Positions 43,369 to 51,143 of a stretch of DNA of 64,000 nt are shown one piece after another (position 1 is the stretch's first letter; each line of letters opens with the position of its first letter). This DNA comes from Akkermansia sp. GTDB taxonomy: Bacteria; Verrucomicrobiota; Verrucomicrobiia; Verrucomicrobiales; Akkermansiaceae. The position numbers were made by a program, and so were the translations under genes. Where the stretch lies: NCBI GenBank assembly GCA_017435505.1, contig JAFSEZ010000042.1:1-64000 (forward strand), written 5' to 3'. Under the pieces are notes generated by a model. The model searched no databases, was not told where the DNA came from, and saw only the letters and a program-made list of their open reading frames with translations.

Positions 43369-44247
43369 ATGGCAACGTCTACACCAGCATCACCGCTTCG
43401 TTATCCTGGAGGGAAGCAGTGTCTGGCTCCTTTTGTAAGGGCTCTGATTGAGGACAACGATATGAAGGGGTGTACGTATGCTGAGCCCTACGCTGGAGGC
43501 GCTGGTGTCGCTTTAAGATTGTTAATGGATGGCATAGTGAGCCGAATTATCTTGAATGATAAATGTACTATGCTGGTAGCATTTTGGAGAAGTTTGTTTT
43601 GGTCTACTGATAAACTTCTAGGTATGGTGGAGAATACTCCTGTTACGATAGAAACCTGGCATCAAACTAGAGAAATTACACAGTTCTCAACAAAATTTTC
43701 TGATCTAGAGGTCGCTTTTTCTCTTTTTTTTCAAAATCGCACCAATTTTTCAGGTGTGATAGATGGAGGGGTAATCGGTGGAAAAAATCAGACAGGTAAG
43801 TACAAATTAGATGCACGATATCCCAAGGCTCGTCTGATTTCATTGATGGAGCGAGTTTCATCGTTCAGAGACAATGTGAACGTCTACAATCTAGATGCAA
43901 TCTCGTTTATGAAATCTGAGCTATTGCCTTTAGGAAATAGCTGCCTCACCTATTGTGACCCTCCCTATTATGAAAAAGGACAAGCCTTGTATTTAAATGC
44001 TTATTTACCACAAGATCATGCATTAGTAGCTGATTTTTTGCAAGCTAACTCAGCATCTATGAATTGGATGGTGAGCTATGATAATGCACCTGAAATTGTA
44101 AAGCTATACGGCAAATCAAAGCTTTTTAGCTTCAATTTGCCTTATAGTGCGCGGAGAGTTCGCAAAGGGAAAGAGCTTTTAGCTTTAAGTAATACAATTT
44201 CATTAACTGACAAATCTAATATGTTGCTTAATTTACAACAGGTTTAG
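43369..44247 (+). CDS. D12-class adenine-N6 DNA methyltransferase
   Basis: A 292-residue cytosolic enzyme. The SAM-binding motif of the D12 (Dam-like) class is LRYPGGKQCLAPFV at the N-terminus; motif I continues YAEPYAGGAGVAL, and the catalytic motif IV is YCDPPYYEKG near residue 192. It methylates adenine in a short duplex target that cannot be predicted. The codons are clearly AT-richer than in the core genes. Its 3' end overlaps the convergent ParB-like gene by 20 bp. It lies in a module with an NgoMIV-type restriction enzyme that already has its own cytosine methylase, so this second methylase may protect against another enzyme or be epigenetic. Confidence 0.88.
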   Translation: MATSTPASPLRYPGGKQCLAPFVRALIEDNDMKGCTYAEPYAGGAGVALRLLMDGIVSRIILNDKCTMLVAFWRSLFWSTDKLLGMVENTPVTIETWHQTREITQFSTKFSDLEVAFSLFFQNRTNFSGVIDGGVIGGKNQTGKYKLDARYPKARLISLMERVSSFRDNVNVYNLDAISFMKSELLPLGNSCLTYCDPPYYEKGQALYLNAYLPQDHALVADFLQANSASMNWMVSYDNAPEIVKLYGKSKLFSFNLPYSARRVRKGKELLALSNTISLTDKSNMLLNLQQV

Positions 44248-45619
44248 ATGTTTCTTTTTTCTGTTTTTTAGCTCTTTTTTCAGAGACGATATACATCAAA
44301 TCTTTAATGATAGGCAGAAAAGTGGTAATCTGGCCTCGAAGTTCATCCTTTGATGGAGTAACGAATGGGGAATGTACATAGGCATGAAGGGTATCAAAAT
44401 GCGAATTAATTATGCTGTCTATTATGCTCTTTAATTGGGCATCTTCAATATACCCTTTAATGTTACTCAACATACCTCCAATCGTGGAACTTTCTTTTAC
44501 TGGAAGTCCTGATGCAGAACAAGCTAGGCGCAAAGAATAATCCAGAAGAGAACGCAGCAGAATGCCAGTTGCGATTGGGTATTTGTTGTATTTTATCAAT
44601 TCAAAAAATTCCTTACAAGCATCATATAATTTAATGCTAGATGAGGAAAATGTTGCACTGATTGCGGTTATTTCCTTAATTAATTCTAAAGCTGGATCTT
44701 TAGCCTTGGGTCGTGGAACCCTATTGGGAGATGGAGTGGATTTACTTGGGATGGCGGACAAAGCTTCTACAGATTTTTTATCATGTGGACTAGTTTTTTT
44801 GTCAGTAGAAACAGGCGTTGTGGGTTTTTGGTAGCGCTCTGATAAGAAATTTTGCGCATTAGAACGGCGGTTTTCTACTATTCGTATGGCCTTGTCTGCT
44901 GAAGGATTATTTATTTCTTCGATAAGATTATCAATAGTGGATTGCGTTGCATCGTCTGGATAGGCCATGCTCAATGCTGCGCTATCGTTATAACCCAGAA
45001 AAAGAGACAGCGGTTTTATAAAGTCTTCAAGAATTGTCAATGGATATGTCAATTCCCATTCTGGAATCAGATGGGGATGACTTTCAAGATAACGCTCAAG
45101 CAAATCGAGAGCGGGATTGTATTTACCTGTTCTTTCTCTTTCTTTCTTTGCTTTTCTAACAGGAGGCCATTCTAGACGGGGAGAGTTGCCTGATAAATGG
45201 CGTGTAGCTATTTCGTTCTCTAAATCTTCGATTTCTTCAGAGGTAAAGGATAAACATGGTACAGTTTCCGTGAGGGAGAGAGTCTGTTTAGAAATTTTTG
45301 CAATATAGTGCTTTAACTCCTGCAGTATGCCTTCTTTGATTAGAACTTTTGCTTGATGTAGAACTTTGAGTGCAGAAATGCGTCGATTTCCTTCTTTGAC
45401 TATGTAATATCCTTTTTTTTCAGGATGAGGCATCACAAGGATATTTTCACCTTGGAAAAAGCCCTTTCTAATAATGGAAGATAAAAGTTCTTTGAATGCG
45501 TCAGGCTTATCGTTGTATATTGCTCGAATGCAATTTGCCTGTGATTGCACTTTTTGGATTCTAGGATTAGCTTCATCCAATAGTAGCTTCTTCAGAGAAA
45601 TTTTACATGTTTTGGGCAT
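44228..45619 (-). CDS. ParB-like nuclease-domain protein
   Basis: A 463-residue protein. The N-terminus resembles a ParB/sulfiredoxin-fold domain: SLKKLLLDEANPRIQKV, then the signature VKEGNRRISALKVLH near residue 75. Such domains hydrolyse nucleotides, and versions outside chromosome partition often sit in phage-defence or restriction loci. A long hydrophilic middle (about 250-320, Ser/Thr/Pro/Lys-rich) links to a helical C-terminus (about 320-440) with LRSLLDYSLRLACSA. That C-terminal part is unassigned but resembles the helical effector halves of defence-island proteins. It is the third gene of the minus-strand unit methylase-endonuclease-ParB-like, 40 bp after the endonuclease. AT-rich. 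Function unknown. Confidence 0.65.
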   Translation of the reverse strand: MPKTCKISLKKLLLDEANPRIQKVQSQANCIRAIYNDKPDAFKELLSSIIRKGFFQGENILVMPHPEKKGYYIVKEGNRRISALKVLHQAKVLIKEGILQELKHYIAKISKQTLSLTETVPCLSFTSEEIEDLENEIATRHLSGNSPRLEWPPVRKAKKERERTGKYNPALDLLERYLESHPHLIPEWELTYPLTILEDFIKPLSLFLGYNDSAALSMAYPDDATQSTIDNLIEEINNPSADKAIRIVENRRSNAQNFLSERYQKPTTPVSTDKKTSPHDKKSVEALSAIPSKSTPSPNRVPRPKAKDPALELIKEITAISATFSSSSIKLYDACKEFFELIKYNKYPIATGILLRSLLDYSLRLACSASGLPVKESSTIGGMLSNIKGYIEDAQLKSIIDSIINSHFDTLHAYVHSPFVTPSKDELRGQITTFLPIIKDLMYIVSEKRAKKQKKETSKPVVN

Positions 45620-45659
45620 AACTCTAGCAACGATATAATTTATAGGTGGATGCTTTCGT

Positions 45660-46532
45660 TTAAATAGCTAAATCCAGAGGAAGGTCTGAAATATCTTTCA
45701 ATCGCTTTCCGTCAATCATGGTGTTTAACATGGATAATGCCTCATCATTGCCGCTTTCTTGTACTGCTTTTTGTAATTCGTACAGCGCAATATGATACAC
45801 GCAATCAATGTCCCCTGTGCCGAGCGCTAGAGAGGAAAGTCGACTTGGGGTGGGTTCGCCGGTTACTACGATGATATGGGGTTGACGCCCTTTTCTGTTT
45901 CTAATCAAGTTTAATGCTTCTGCTCGGGCGTTTTGTGCCCGGTCGCTTCGTAACGTCCACTTGCAACTGATACTGGCATGAAGCAATGGAAGTTTGCCTT
46001 CTCCTTCTCGAATATCGGCAGCTAGAGCTGATTCCTTGTCAACGATTGCGGATGGGGTGTTGAGTTCTTCATCACTTTCAAGATTTCGTGCAATCACCAC
46101 GTCAGGGGCAACAGTATAATCATTCCCCAGATAAGCTGACATCTGAGGATTTTGATTGATAATGTTAGCTAGTTCGCAGAGATGCCCATACTGCGCATAG
46201 TTACCTATGATGTTTTTGTTGCGACCTTTAATCTGTATAATATCCCACTTTCCGGGACGGAGCTTCTCAAGCTTCGCGAACGTTGCCTGTATATATTCGC
46301 AGACTTCTCGTTCGAATTCATCTCCTTTGGTTTGGGCGCATGATTCTCCCAAATTATTCGACGTACCACCTATTTGCGCGAAAATGCTTTTCGCGTATGC
46401 TACGCTTGATGCCTGGGATTTATCAGCATTGCTGGGAATCCCCTTTTCATTGCAAATCAAAAGAGATTTCAATATTGATTTGTGAAACTTGCTTCTCTCT
46501 TCTGAAATGAGAGCTTTTGCTGACGTGTTCAT
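45660..46532 (-). CDS. NgoMIV-family type II restriction endonuclease
   Basis: A 290-residue enzyme. The active-site signature SISCKWTLRSDRAQNARAE near residue 190 contains the S-C-K triplet and the downstream glutamate of NgoMIV; the metal-binding aspartate is in TVAPDVVIARN near residue 145; and the C-terminal block TPSRLSSLALGTGDIDCVYH is also characteristic. R.NgoMIV cuts GCCGGC as a tetramer; the same target is expected here but is inference. The length agrees with NgoMIV (about 286). Its ATG overlaps the methylase stop by four bases (ATGA, 46529-46532), so endonuclease translation is coupled to that of the protecting methylase. Confidence 0.92.
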   Translation of the reverse strand: MNTSAKALISEERSKFHKSILKSLLICNEKGIPSNADKSQASSVAYAKSIFAQIGGTSNNLGESCAQTKGDEFEREVCEYIQATFAKLEKLRPGKWDIIQIKGRNKNIIGNYAQYGHLCELANIINQNPQMSAYLGNDYTVAPDVVIARNLESDEELNTPSAIVDKESALAADIREGEGKLPLLHASISCKWTLRSDRAQNARAEALNLIRNRKGRQPHIIVVTGEPTPSRLSSLALGTGDIDCVYHIALYELQKAVQESGNDEALSMLNTMIDGKRLKDISDLPLDLAI

Positions 46533-47488
46533 TTTCGTTTATCTGCTTGTTCTAAAAATTTTTTGATGCTAAGTGCAACCTCGCGTGCAACAGGGGGCGG
46601 GAATGCGTTCCCTATTTGACGATAGGAAGCCGTCTTTTTGCCATAAAATTGCCATTCGTCCGGAAAACCTTGGATGCGAGCTGCCATGCGAATAGTAAGT
46701 TTTGGCATGCCATTAAAATCGGTACTCGGAACAGTATCAGCTAACCCGGAACCATCCACGCCAAGAGTTGCCCATTTTTTGCGGGCTCTAGTGGGTCCCA
46801 AGTCGGCTCCACCATGCTTCTTAGAACCTCCCACAAGCGTAGGCGCAATATCGTTGGCTTGCTCTCGCCATTGGTCTGCTCCCATCCATCCATCAGACTT
46901 CATTAAATCATACAGGAGATCACCTACGGTCTTGGGTGGGAAAAGAGAGGAAGATGGCCATTCGTATTCGATTCCTAACTCTTTGCGGAAGCCTACGCAC
47001 AAAGCGCGGGGTCGTAGCTGCGAAACCCCATATTCTGAAGCTTGTAGAAGTTTCCAGTAAGAGGAGTACCCCAGTTTGTCCAATTCGTTGCTTATCCATG
47101 CGCGATACTCGTCAAACTGGGGGTCAAAAATGCCTCGAACGTTTTCAAACATTACTGCACGAGGCTCGATTTCTTTTACCAGTCGTATAGCTTCAGGAAA
47201 CAGGTTTCTTTCATCTTTCTCCCCTAGTTGTTTCCCTGCAACAGAGAAAGGCGGGCAGGGTACACCTCCTGCTAAAAGGTCAACTCCTTTGTACCACTCA
47301 CCTTGTACATGGTGTACATCTAGTTCTAGCACATTCCAATCTGGTCGATTAAGCCTCAAAGTTGCACATGCTGCTTTGTCTATTTCAATAAGTGCAGAAT
47401 GTGAAAATCCGGCCATTTCTATGCCAAGTGCTTGTCCCCCAGCACCTGCGCATATTTCAACGGATGAAAACTGTTTTTTACTTGCCAT
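46529..47488 (-). CDS. DNA (cytosine-5) methyltransferase of the NgoMIV-type system
   Basis: A 319-residue enzyme. Motif I is VEICAGAGGQALGIEMAGF, motif IV with the catalytic cysteine is GGVPCPPFSVAGKQLG, motif VI is MFENVRG, motif VIII is QLRPRALCVGFR, and motifs IX/X are MAARIQGFPDEW and YRQIGNAFPPPVA. The short target-recognition region lies between VIII and IX. It should protect the endonuclease's site, probably by m5C within GCCGGC. The ATG at 47488 is used, 35 bp after a -10 box; the frame opens earlier at 47521, inside the promoter region. First gene of its operon, so methylase is made before endonuclease. Confidence 0.93.
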   Translation of the reverse strand: MASKKQFSSVEICAGAGGQALGIEMAGFSHSALIEIDKAACATLRLNRPDWNVLELDVHHVQGEWYKGVDLLAGGVPCPPFSVAGKQLGEKDERNLFPEAIRLVKEIEPRAVMFENVRGIFDPQFDEYRAWISNELDKLGYSSYWKLLQASEYGVSQLRPRALCVGFRKELGIEYEWPSSSLFPPKTVGDLLYDLMKSDGWMGADQWREQANDIAPTLVGGSKKHGGADLGPTRARKKWATLGVDGSGLADTVPSTDFNGMPKLTIRMAARIQGFPDEWQFYGKKTASYRQIGNAFPPPVAREVALSIKKFLEQADKRK

Positions 47489-47523
47489 TTTTTGCGTTTC
47501 AAGCGAACTTTTAATCCACAATT

Positions 47524-47551
47524 ATTCTACCACATTGACAAACTTTTGCAA
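47524..47551 (-). promoter_or_regulatory. Promoter of the restriction-modification operon
   Basis: On the minus strand TTGCAA (47551-47546), 16 bp, TAGAAT (47529-47524). The start point would be near 47517, about 28 nt before the ATG. Confidence 0.5.
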
Positions 47552-47918
47552 CCGCAAACAGAAATGCAAGACGTGAAAAAGAGACAGGTGCCTGTAAATA
47601 CTTGTATGGGAGTTGTATAAATCGTTGGGCATCTAAGGTGGAGAGTTCGCATGATTTGGAAAAAGGCTTGGCTTTTGGGTGAAAAATCGTACAAAACAGC
47701 GGGTTGCCGTACCCCTCTCAAAGGGTGTTTATCTTGATAACTTAGGGATATAACTTGCTCTTATTTCACGTAATCTATTAAATATAAGGAAGCAAACACT
47801 CATAAAAAGCAAGGACTTTCGATTTCTGCGCGTTAAGGGGGTAAAATTAAAGCTGCTTTGTAACGGTAACAATATCATTCAGTTATAAAGTGCCGTACCC
47901 TTCTCAAAGACTATTGCC

Positions 47919-47958
47919 AAAGGCTGCATTCCTGAAATTGAGGGGATGCAGCCTTTTT
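47919..47958. terminator. Hairpin terminator in the repeat region
   Basis: AAAGGCTGCAT (47919-47929) pairs with ATGCAGCCTTT (47946-47956) and runs into TTTTT. No gene ends here on the plus strand, so it may close a small RNA that contains the 19-bp motif at 47891-47909. Confidence 0.7.
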
Positions 47959-47990
47959 CTGTTTATCTGCTGATATTTAACGAATTGCGG

Positions 47991-48096
47991 AGTCCTTAAT
48001 TGTTAAAAAGAATGTATATTAAAAGGCTCAAAACGCCCTGATTTTGCCCTTTTTTACTCCCCGGGGACTCTAAAGGACTGGGGACGCGGCATACAA
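47991..48096 (+). repeat. 106-bp repeat, copy B
   Basis: Counterpart of 43159-43264: AGTCCTT at 47991, GGGACTC-T-AAAGGACT-G-GGG near 48064-48083 and GGCATACAA ending at 48096, all at the same offsets. The ends are conserved while the middle is about half identical. Confidence 0.65.
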
Positions 48097-48340
48097 TAAA
48101 CCCCTATTTTATTGCAAAGGCTTAATGATGAGTGGATTGGCTAAAAGTATATGGTTTACCCCTCTCAAATGAAAGTAGTGTTGATAATGAATACGTTATG
48201 AGTCCTACTCATAAAAAGACTATACTTTTGCCCCCTTTTCCAGCCCGAAAATCGGCAAGTTTTTTAATGACTCGCACCTCTCTGCCTCCCGGCAGACCAA
48301 GGGCTCCACTTCGAGCAAATCCTCCCCTTGCAGCCCTGTT

Positions 48341-48394
48341 TTTGCGCTATCGGCAACAAAAATGCAGGAAACGCGCAACAAAATGCCCGTTGCG
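48341..48394 (+). repeat. 54-bp direct repeat, left copy, beside the KilA-N gene
   Basis: The central part GGCAACAAAAATGCAGGAAA is followed by CGCAACAAAATGCCCG. It matches 49301-49354 at all but about five positions, exactly 960 bp apart. A 59-codon frame starting at the internal ATG (48362) is open through the KilA-N promoter, but it has no recognisable domain. Confidence 0.85.
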
Positions 48395-48434
48395 CCTGGA
48401 CGGTGGGAAGCTTTTATAAGTTCAGTAATTGAAC

Positions 48435-48462
48435 TTGAAGGACATGATGAAAAGTGTATAAT
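48435..48462 (+). promoter_or_regulatory. Promoter implying a leaderless KilA-N mRNA
   Basis: TTGAAG (48435-48440), 16 bp, a perfect TATAAT (48457-48462), then six bases to the ATG at 48469. Confidence 0.7.
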
Positions 48463-48468
48463 CACCTC

Positions 48469-49281
48469 ATGGCTAAGCTTAACGTGTTACAGAATGAGAT
48501 TTCCATTATCTCTGTCGATGGGCAGGACTACATCTCGCTGACAGATATGGCAAATGCTCGTACTGATGATGCACGCGCTGCCGATGTTATCAAAAACTGG
48601 ATACGCAACCGCTACACAATCGAACTATTGGGTACATGGGAGATTATTCATAACCCGGATTTTAAAGTGGTCGAATTTGACCACTTTAAATCGCAAGCCG
48701 GCTTGCCCAGCTTCGTGATGAGCGTGTCCGACTGGGTGGAGAAAACAAATGCCATAGGCTTAGTTGTACGCAAAGGGCGCTATGGCGGTACATACGCCGT
48801 GCGCGACTTGGCATTTGAGTTCGGCACTGCTATCAGTGTTGCCTTCAAGCTTTATCTGATTGAAGAGTTTCAAAAACTGAAATCAGCAGAACAGGAAAAA
48901 CTCGGCTGGACTGCAAAGCGAGAACTCACCAAAATCAATTATCGCATTCATACAGACGCAATTAAACAAAACCTGATTCCTGCGACCATTAGTGCCCAAC
49001 AAGCCAGTTACATCTACGCAAATGAGGCAGATGTCCTCAATGTTGCCATGTTTGGTATGACCGCTCAGCAATGGCGCCGTAATAATCCGACACTTCCCGG
49101 CAATATGCGAGACTATGCCACCGTCAACGAGTTGATTTGCCTCTCCAATATGGAAAATCTGAACGCCGTGTTTATTGAATCCGGCATGAGTCAATCTGAG
49201 CGCTTGCAAAAGCTCAATAAAATCGCCATTCAGCAAATGCGCGTCCTGACAGAAACTGATAGTCGGCTTTTGTTGAAATGA
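48469..49281 (+). CDS. KilA-N domain-containing protein
   Basis: A 270-residue protein. The N-terminal KilA-N/APSES-like DNA-binding module covers about 10-110: DYISLTDMANAR, IKNWIRNRYTIELLGTWE, and the closing RYGGTYAVRDLAFEFG-type motif. The second half, beginning EKLGWTAKRELTKINYRIHT, with MRDYATVNELICLSNMENLN, is the conserved helical partner region of bacterial KilA-N proteins. Such proteins occur in phages and mobile islands and may act as regulators; function unknown. The start codon is fixed by a TATAAT box six bases upstream. The gene is framed by the two 54-bp direct repeats (48341 and 49301), the right one 20 bp after its stop. Confidence 0.88.
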   Translation: MAKLNVLQNEISIISVDGQDYISLTDMANARTDDARAADVIKNWIRNRYTIELLGTWEIIHNPDFKVVEFDHFKSQAGLPSFVMSVSDWVEKTNAIGLVVRKGRYGGTYAVRDLAFEFGTAISVAFKLYLIEEFQKLKSAEQEKLGWTAKRELTKINYRIHTDAIKQNLIPATISAQQASYIYANEADVLNVAMFGMTAQQWRRNNPTLPGNMRDYATVNELICLSNMENLNAVFIESGMSQSERLQKLNKIAIQQMRVLTETDSRLLLK

Positions 49282-49300
49282 TGGCTTTCCTATGAGTGAC

Positions 49301-49354
49301 TTTGCACCATCGGCAACAAAAATGCAGGAAACTCGCAACAAAATGCCCGCCGCG
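49301..49354 (+). repeat. 54-bp direct repeat, right copy
   Basis: Second copy of the 48341-48394 sequence, in the same orientation and starting 20 bp after the KilA-N stop codon. Confidence 0.85.
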
Positions 49355-49427
49355 AGCGTCTATTTATTAGAAAATGCACACTTTCTGCAATTTTAAGTTG
49401 CGGATTCGGTAAGGAAATGTTTAAGGT

Positions 49428-49775
49428 ATGAGCTTGAATAAATATACACGATCCATACGAGCCGCTTGTAGCGTATGGCTGCTTATTTTCTGCTTTTTCT
49501 CCTTTCCGTGGGGATTGGCGTATGCTGCACCTGTTCTGCTAGCGTATATAGTGACGTGGCGTAAGGATTGGTGCAGTCAGGTGAGCTTGGCATCCGGTTG
49601 CTTATCGTTGCTGTTCAGTGTGTATTTTTTGATTCGGTATGTTTGTTGGAAAGCCGCCGGAAACTATGATGCACAGGAAGCTATAGGTTTTGTCTTCCTG
49701 TTTATTTATCAGTTTGGCATTAGTCTGGTAGCTATGGTACTCACTTGGTGTTTCTGCGCAGGCTATCGCAATTAG
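49428..49775 (+). CDS. Small membrane protein, unknown
   Basis: A 115-residue protein, not recognised. Three or four hydrophobic helices fill most of it (CSVWLLIFCFFSFPWGLAYA, VLLAYIVTW, LLFSVYFLIRYVCW, FLFIYQFGISLVAMVLTWC), with a basic N-terminus. Aromatic- and cysteine-rich. It has no neighbours in the same transcript and no clear promoter at the expected distance. An orphan of the accessory island. Confidence 0.5.
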   Translation: MSLNKYTRSIRAACSVWLLIFCFFSFPWGLAYAAPVLLAYIVTWRKDWCSQVSLASGCLSLLFSVYFLIRYVCWKAAGNYDAQEAIGFVFLFIYQFGISLVAMVLTWCFCAGYRN

Positions 49776-50097
49776 TCCGCCCCTTACAAAAAAGAATGAA
49801 CCCGGGCTCCCGTCCATCTCTTGCAGCCTGTCTCGGCGTATCAACGAGAAGACGGAGTGCTTTTTCATCCCCTTGCAAGCGATGTTTCATTTTAGGTTGC
49901 CACTCGTTGAAAAAGGATACTTAAGCAGTTCCCCTTGTTTCTGAATCGGGTGTACCCCCAGTCGGTCGATGTTAGTTGCGATCTCTCATCGACTTCTCCG
50001 CTGACTCGGATTTTACTCCGAACAGCCGCATATTACCACAAAAAATTAACCGAGTGTTTTAGAGTCGCTAAAATTCACAGTCACAAAAAGGCTACTA
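49776..50097. other. Region without a recognisable gene
   Basis: About 320 bp after the small membrane protein. A frame from 49935 is open through the following terminator, but its translation has no known domain, a TTG start and no promoter. I see nothing else. Confidence 0.4.
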
Positions 50098-50135
50098 AAA
50101 AGCGGTTGTTACCAAATCGGCGACAACCGCTTTTT
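50098..50135. terminator. Hairpin terminator
   Basis: AAAAGCGGTTGT (50098-50109) pairs with ACAACCGCTTTT (50123-50134), with A-rich and T-rich flanks suited to both directions. It separates the upstream orphan genes from the convergent 50225 gene. Confidence 0.75.
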
Positions 50136-50224
50136 GTTTGCTTGCAATTCCCTTGTATGGAGAATACGCCGCAGAGTATGGATATCCCAATACTGTTTTG
50201 CAACAGCGGGCTTCTCAGAAAACC

Positions 50225-50935
50225 TCAACTATCCTCAATAGGCATCAAAATCTCGCGCCAGACTTTGCTGCGTAGAATATAGGAAACAAGGGGGGAGATG
50301 CTATCGATATCTGCGGTGAGCATGGCCGGGTGGATATGCAGCGATAAACCACAACCAATGGCAGCAAGTGCAGATATTGTTTCGGGCGGCATTTCCCAGC
50401 GAATAAAACTGCCAGTAGAGAAGTAGTCTATTCGAATCGACTTACAGCGGCTATGCGTTTTCGGGAGCGTCTCCAACAGTTCTTCAAGCGTGCACTGATC
50501 CGGCGTAAGGGCAAAGAACTGCCCCTTGTAGTAATCTTGGAAAAGCCAGGAAAAATGCGGGGGCGTATGGAGGACGGGCTCGCCATCGGGGTAGGTGAGG
50601 AGAAAGAAACTCATGATATTCTGCAAGCCACTTTCGCGGTATGTCTCCGAATAGTAGGCATACTCCAACCCCATATTGCGGGCAGCAAGGTGTTGCAATG
50701 TTTCGCGGGGCGCACGCACCGCGGCTGTGTCCGGCAATATTTTTCTATTTGTGCGCATCACGCTCAGGCATTGTGGGATTCCCCGTGTAGGCAGAGGTGT
50801 TTGTGCCGCATGGCGCACAGCGGCATTCAAAGCATGTTCATCACAATATGAACCTACAACCAAAGATTCTTCCCCCTTAGATTCGGCAGCGTCTGTAAAG
50901 AGGTACAACTTCCAGGTCGTGTTCTGATTAGTCAT
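50225..50935 (-). CDS. Hypothetical cytosolic protein
   Basis: A 236-residue protein, not recognised. It is soluble, with alternating strands and helices: WKLYLFTDAAESKGEESLVV at the N-terminus, YCDEHALNAAVRHAA, MSFFLLTYPDGEPVLHTPPH in the middle, and IGCGLSLHIHPAMLTADIDS near the end. There is no signal peptide or membrane segment. The ATG at 50935 is preferred because the TTGACT-17-TATAAG promoter (50987-50959) almost touches the earlier ATG at 50956 and would start transcription after it. Single gene, convergent with the upstream orphan. Confidence 0.55.
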   Translation of the reverse strand: MTNQNTTWKLYLFTDAAESKGEESLVVGSYCDEHALNAAVRHAAQTPLPTRGIPQCLSVMRTNRKILPDTAAVRAPRETLQHLAARNMGLEYAYYSETYRESGLQNIMSFFLLTYPDGEPVLHTPPHFSWLFQDYYKGQFFALTPDQCTLEELLETLPKTHSRCKSIRIDYFSTGSFIRWEMPPETISALAAIGCGLSLHIHPAMLTADIDSISPLVSYILRSKVWREILMPIEDS

Positions 50936-50958
50936 ATAGGCAGTATCAATACGCATTC

Positions 50959-50987
50959 CTTATATATGAAAATACGCCGAGAGTCAA
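50959..50987 (-). promoter_or_regulatory. Promoter of the hypothetical gene at 50935
   Basis: On the minus strand TTGACT (50987-50982), 17 bp, TATAAG (50964-50959). Confidence 0.6.
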
Positions 50988-51143
50988 TTTTCATCTGTGG
51001 TAGACAAGGCAATTTTTGAGACTGGGCATACGTTTGCGCTTGACTTTACCGCCCACTGTGATAATTGTGAACTAACTTCTACCAATTGTTGATATTTGTA
51101 GCACTTTCGTCAGATATTGATAACGAGTCCACCATAAAACACC

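Larger units (their letters stand above)
47705..48170 (+). repeat. Three copies of a 19-bp motif in a gene-free stretch
   Basis: TGCCGTACCCCTCTCAAAG (47705-47723), TGCCGTACCCTTCTCAAAG (47891-47909) and TGGTTTACCCCTCTCAAAT (48152-48170). The first and third are also followed at the same distance by TTGATAA. Nothing in the 47552-48468 stretch looks like a protein gene, so this roughly 900-bp AT-rich region consists mainly of repeats, a terminator and the KilA-N promoter. Confidence 0.6.

Noticed and set aside
48132-48419. 95-residue plus-strand frame before the KilA-N gene
   Set aside because: No domain, and it runs through the 54-bp repeat in a frame not conserved with the second copy. The overlapping minus frame is equally unsupported.
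49935-50282. 115-residue plus-strand frame
   Set aside because: TTG start, reads through a terminator hairpin into the antisense of the next gene, and has no domain.
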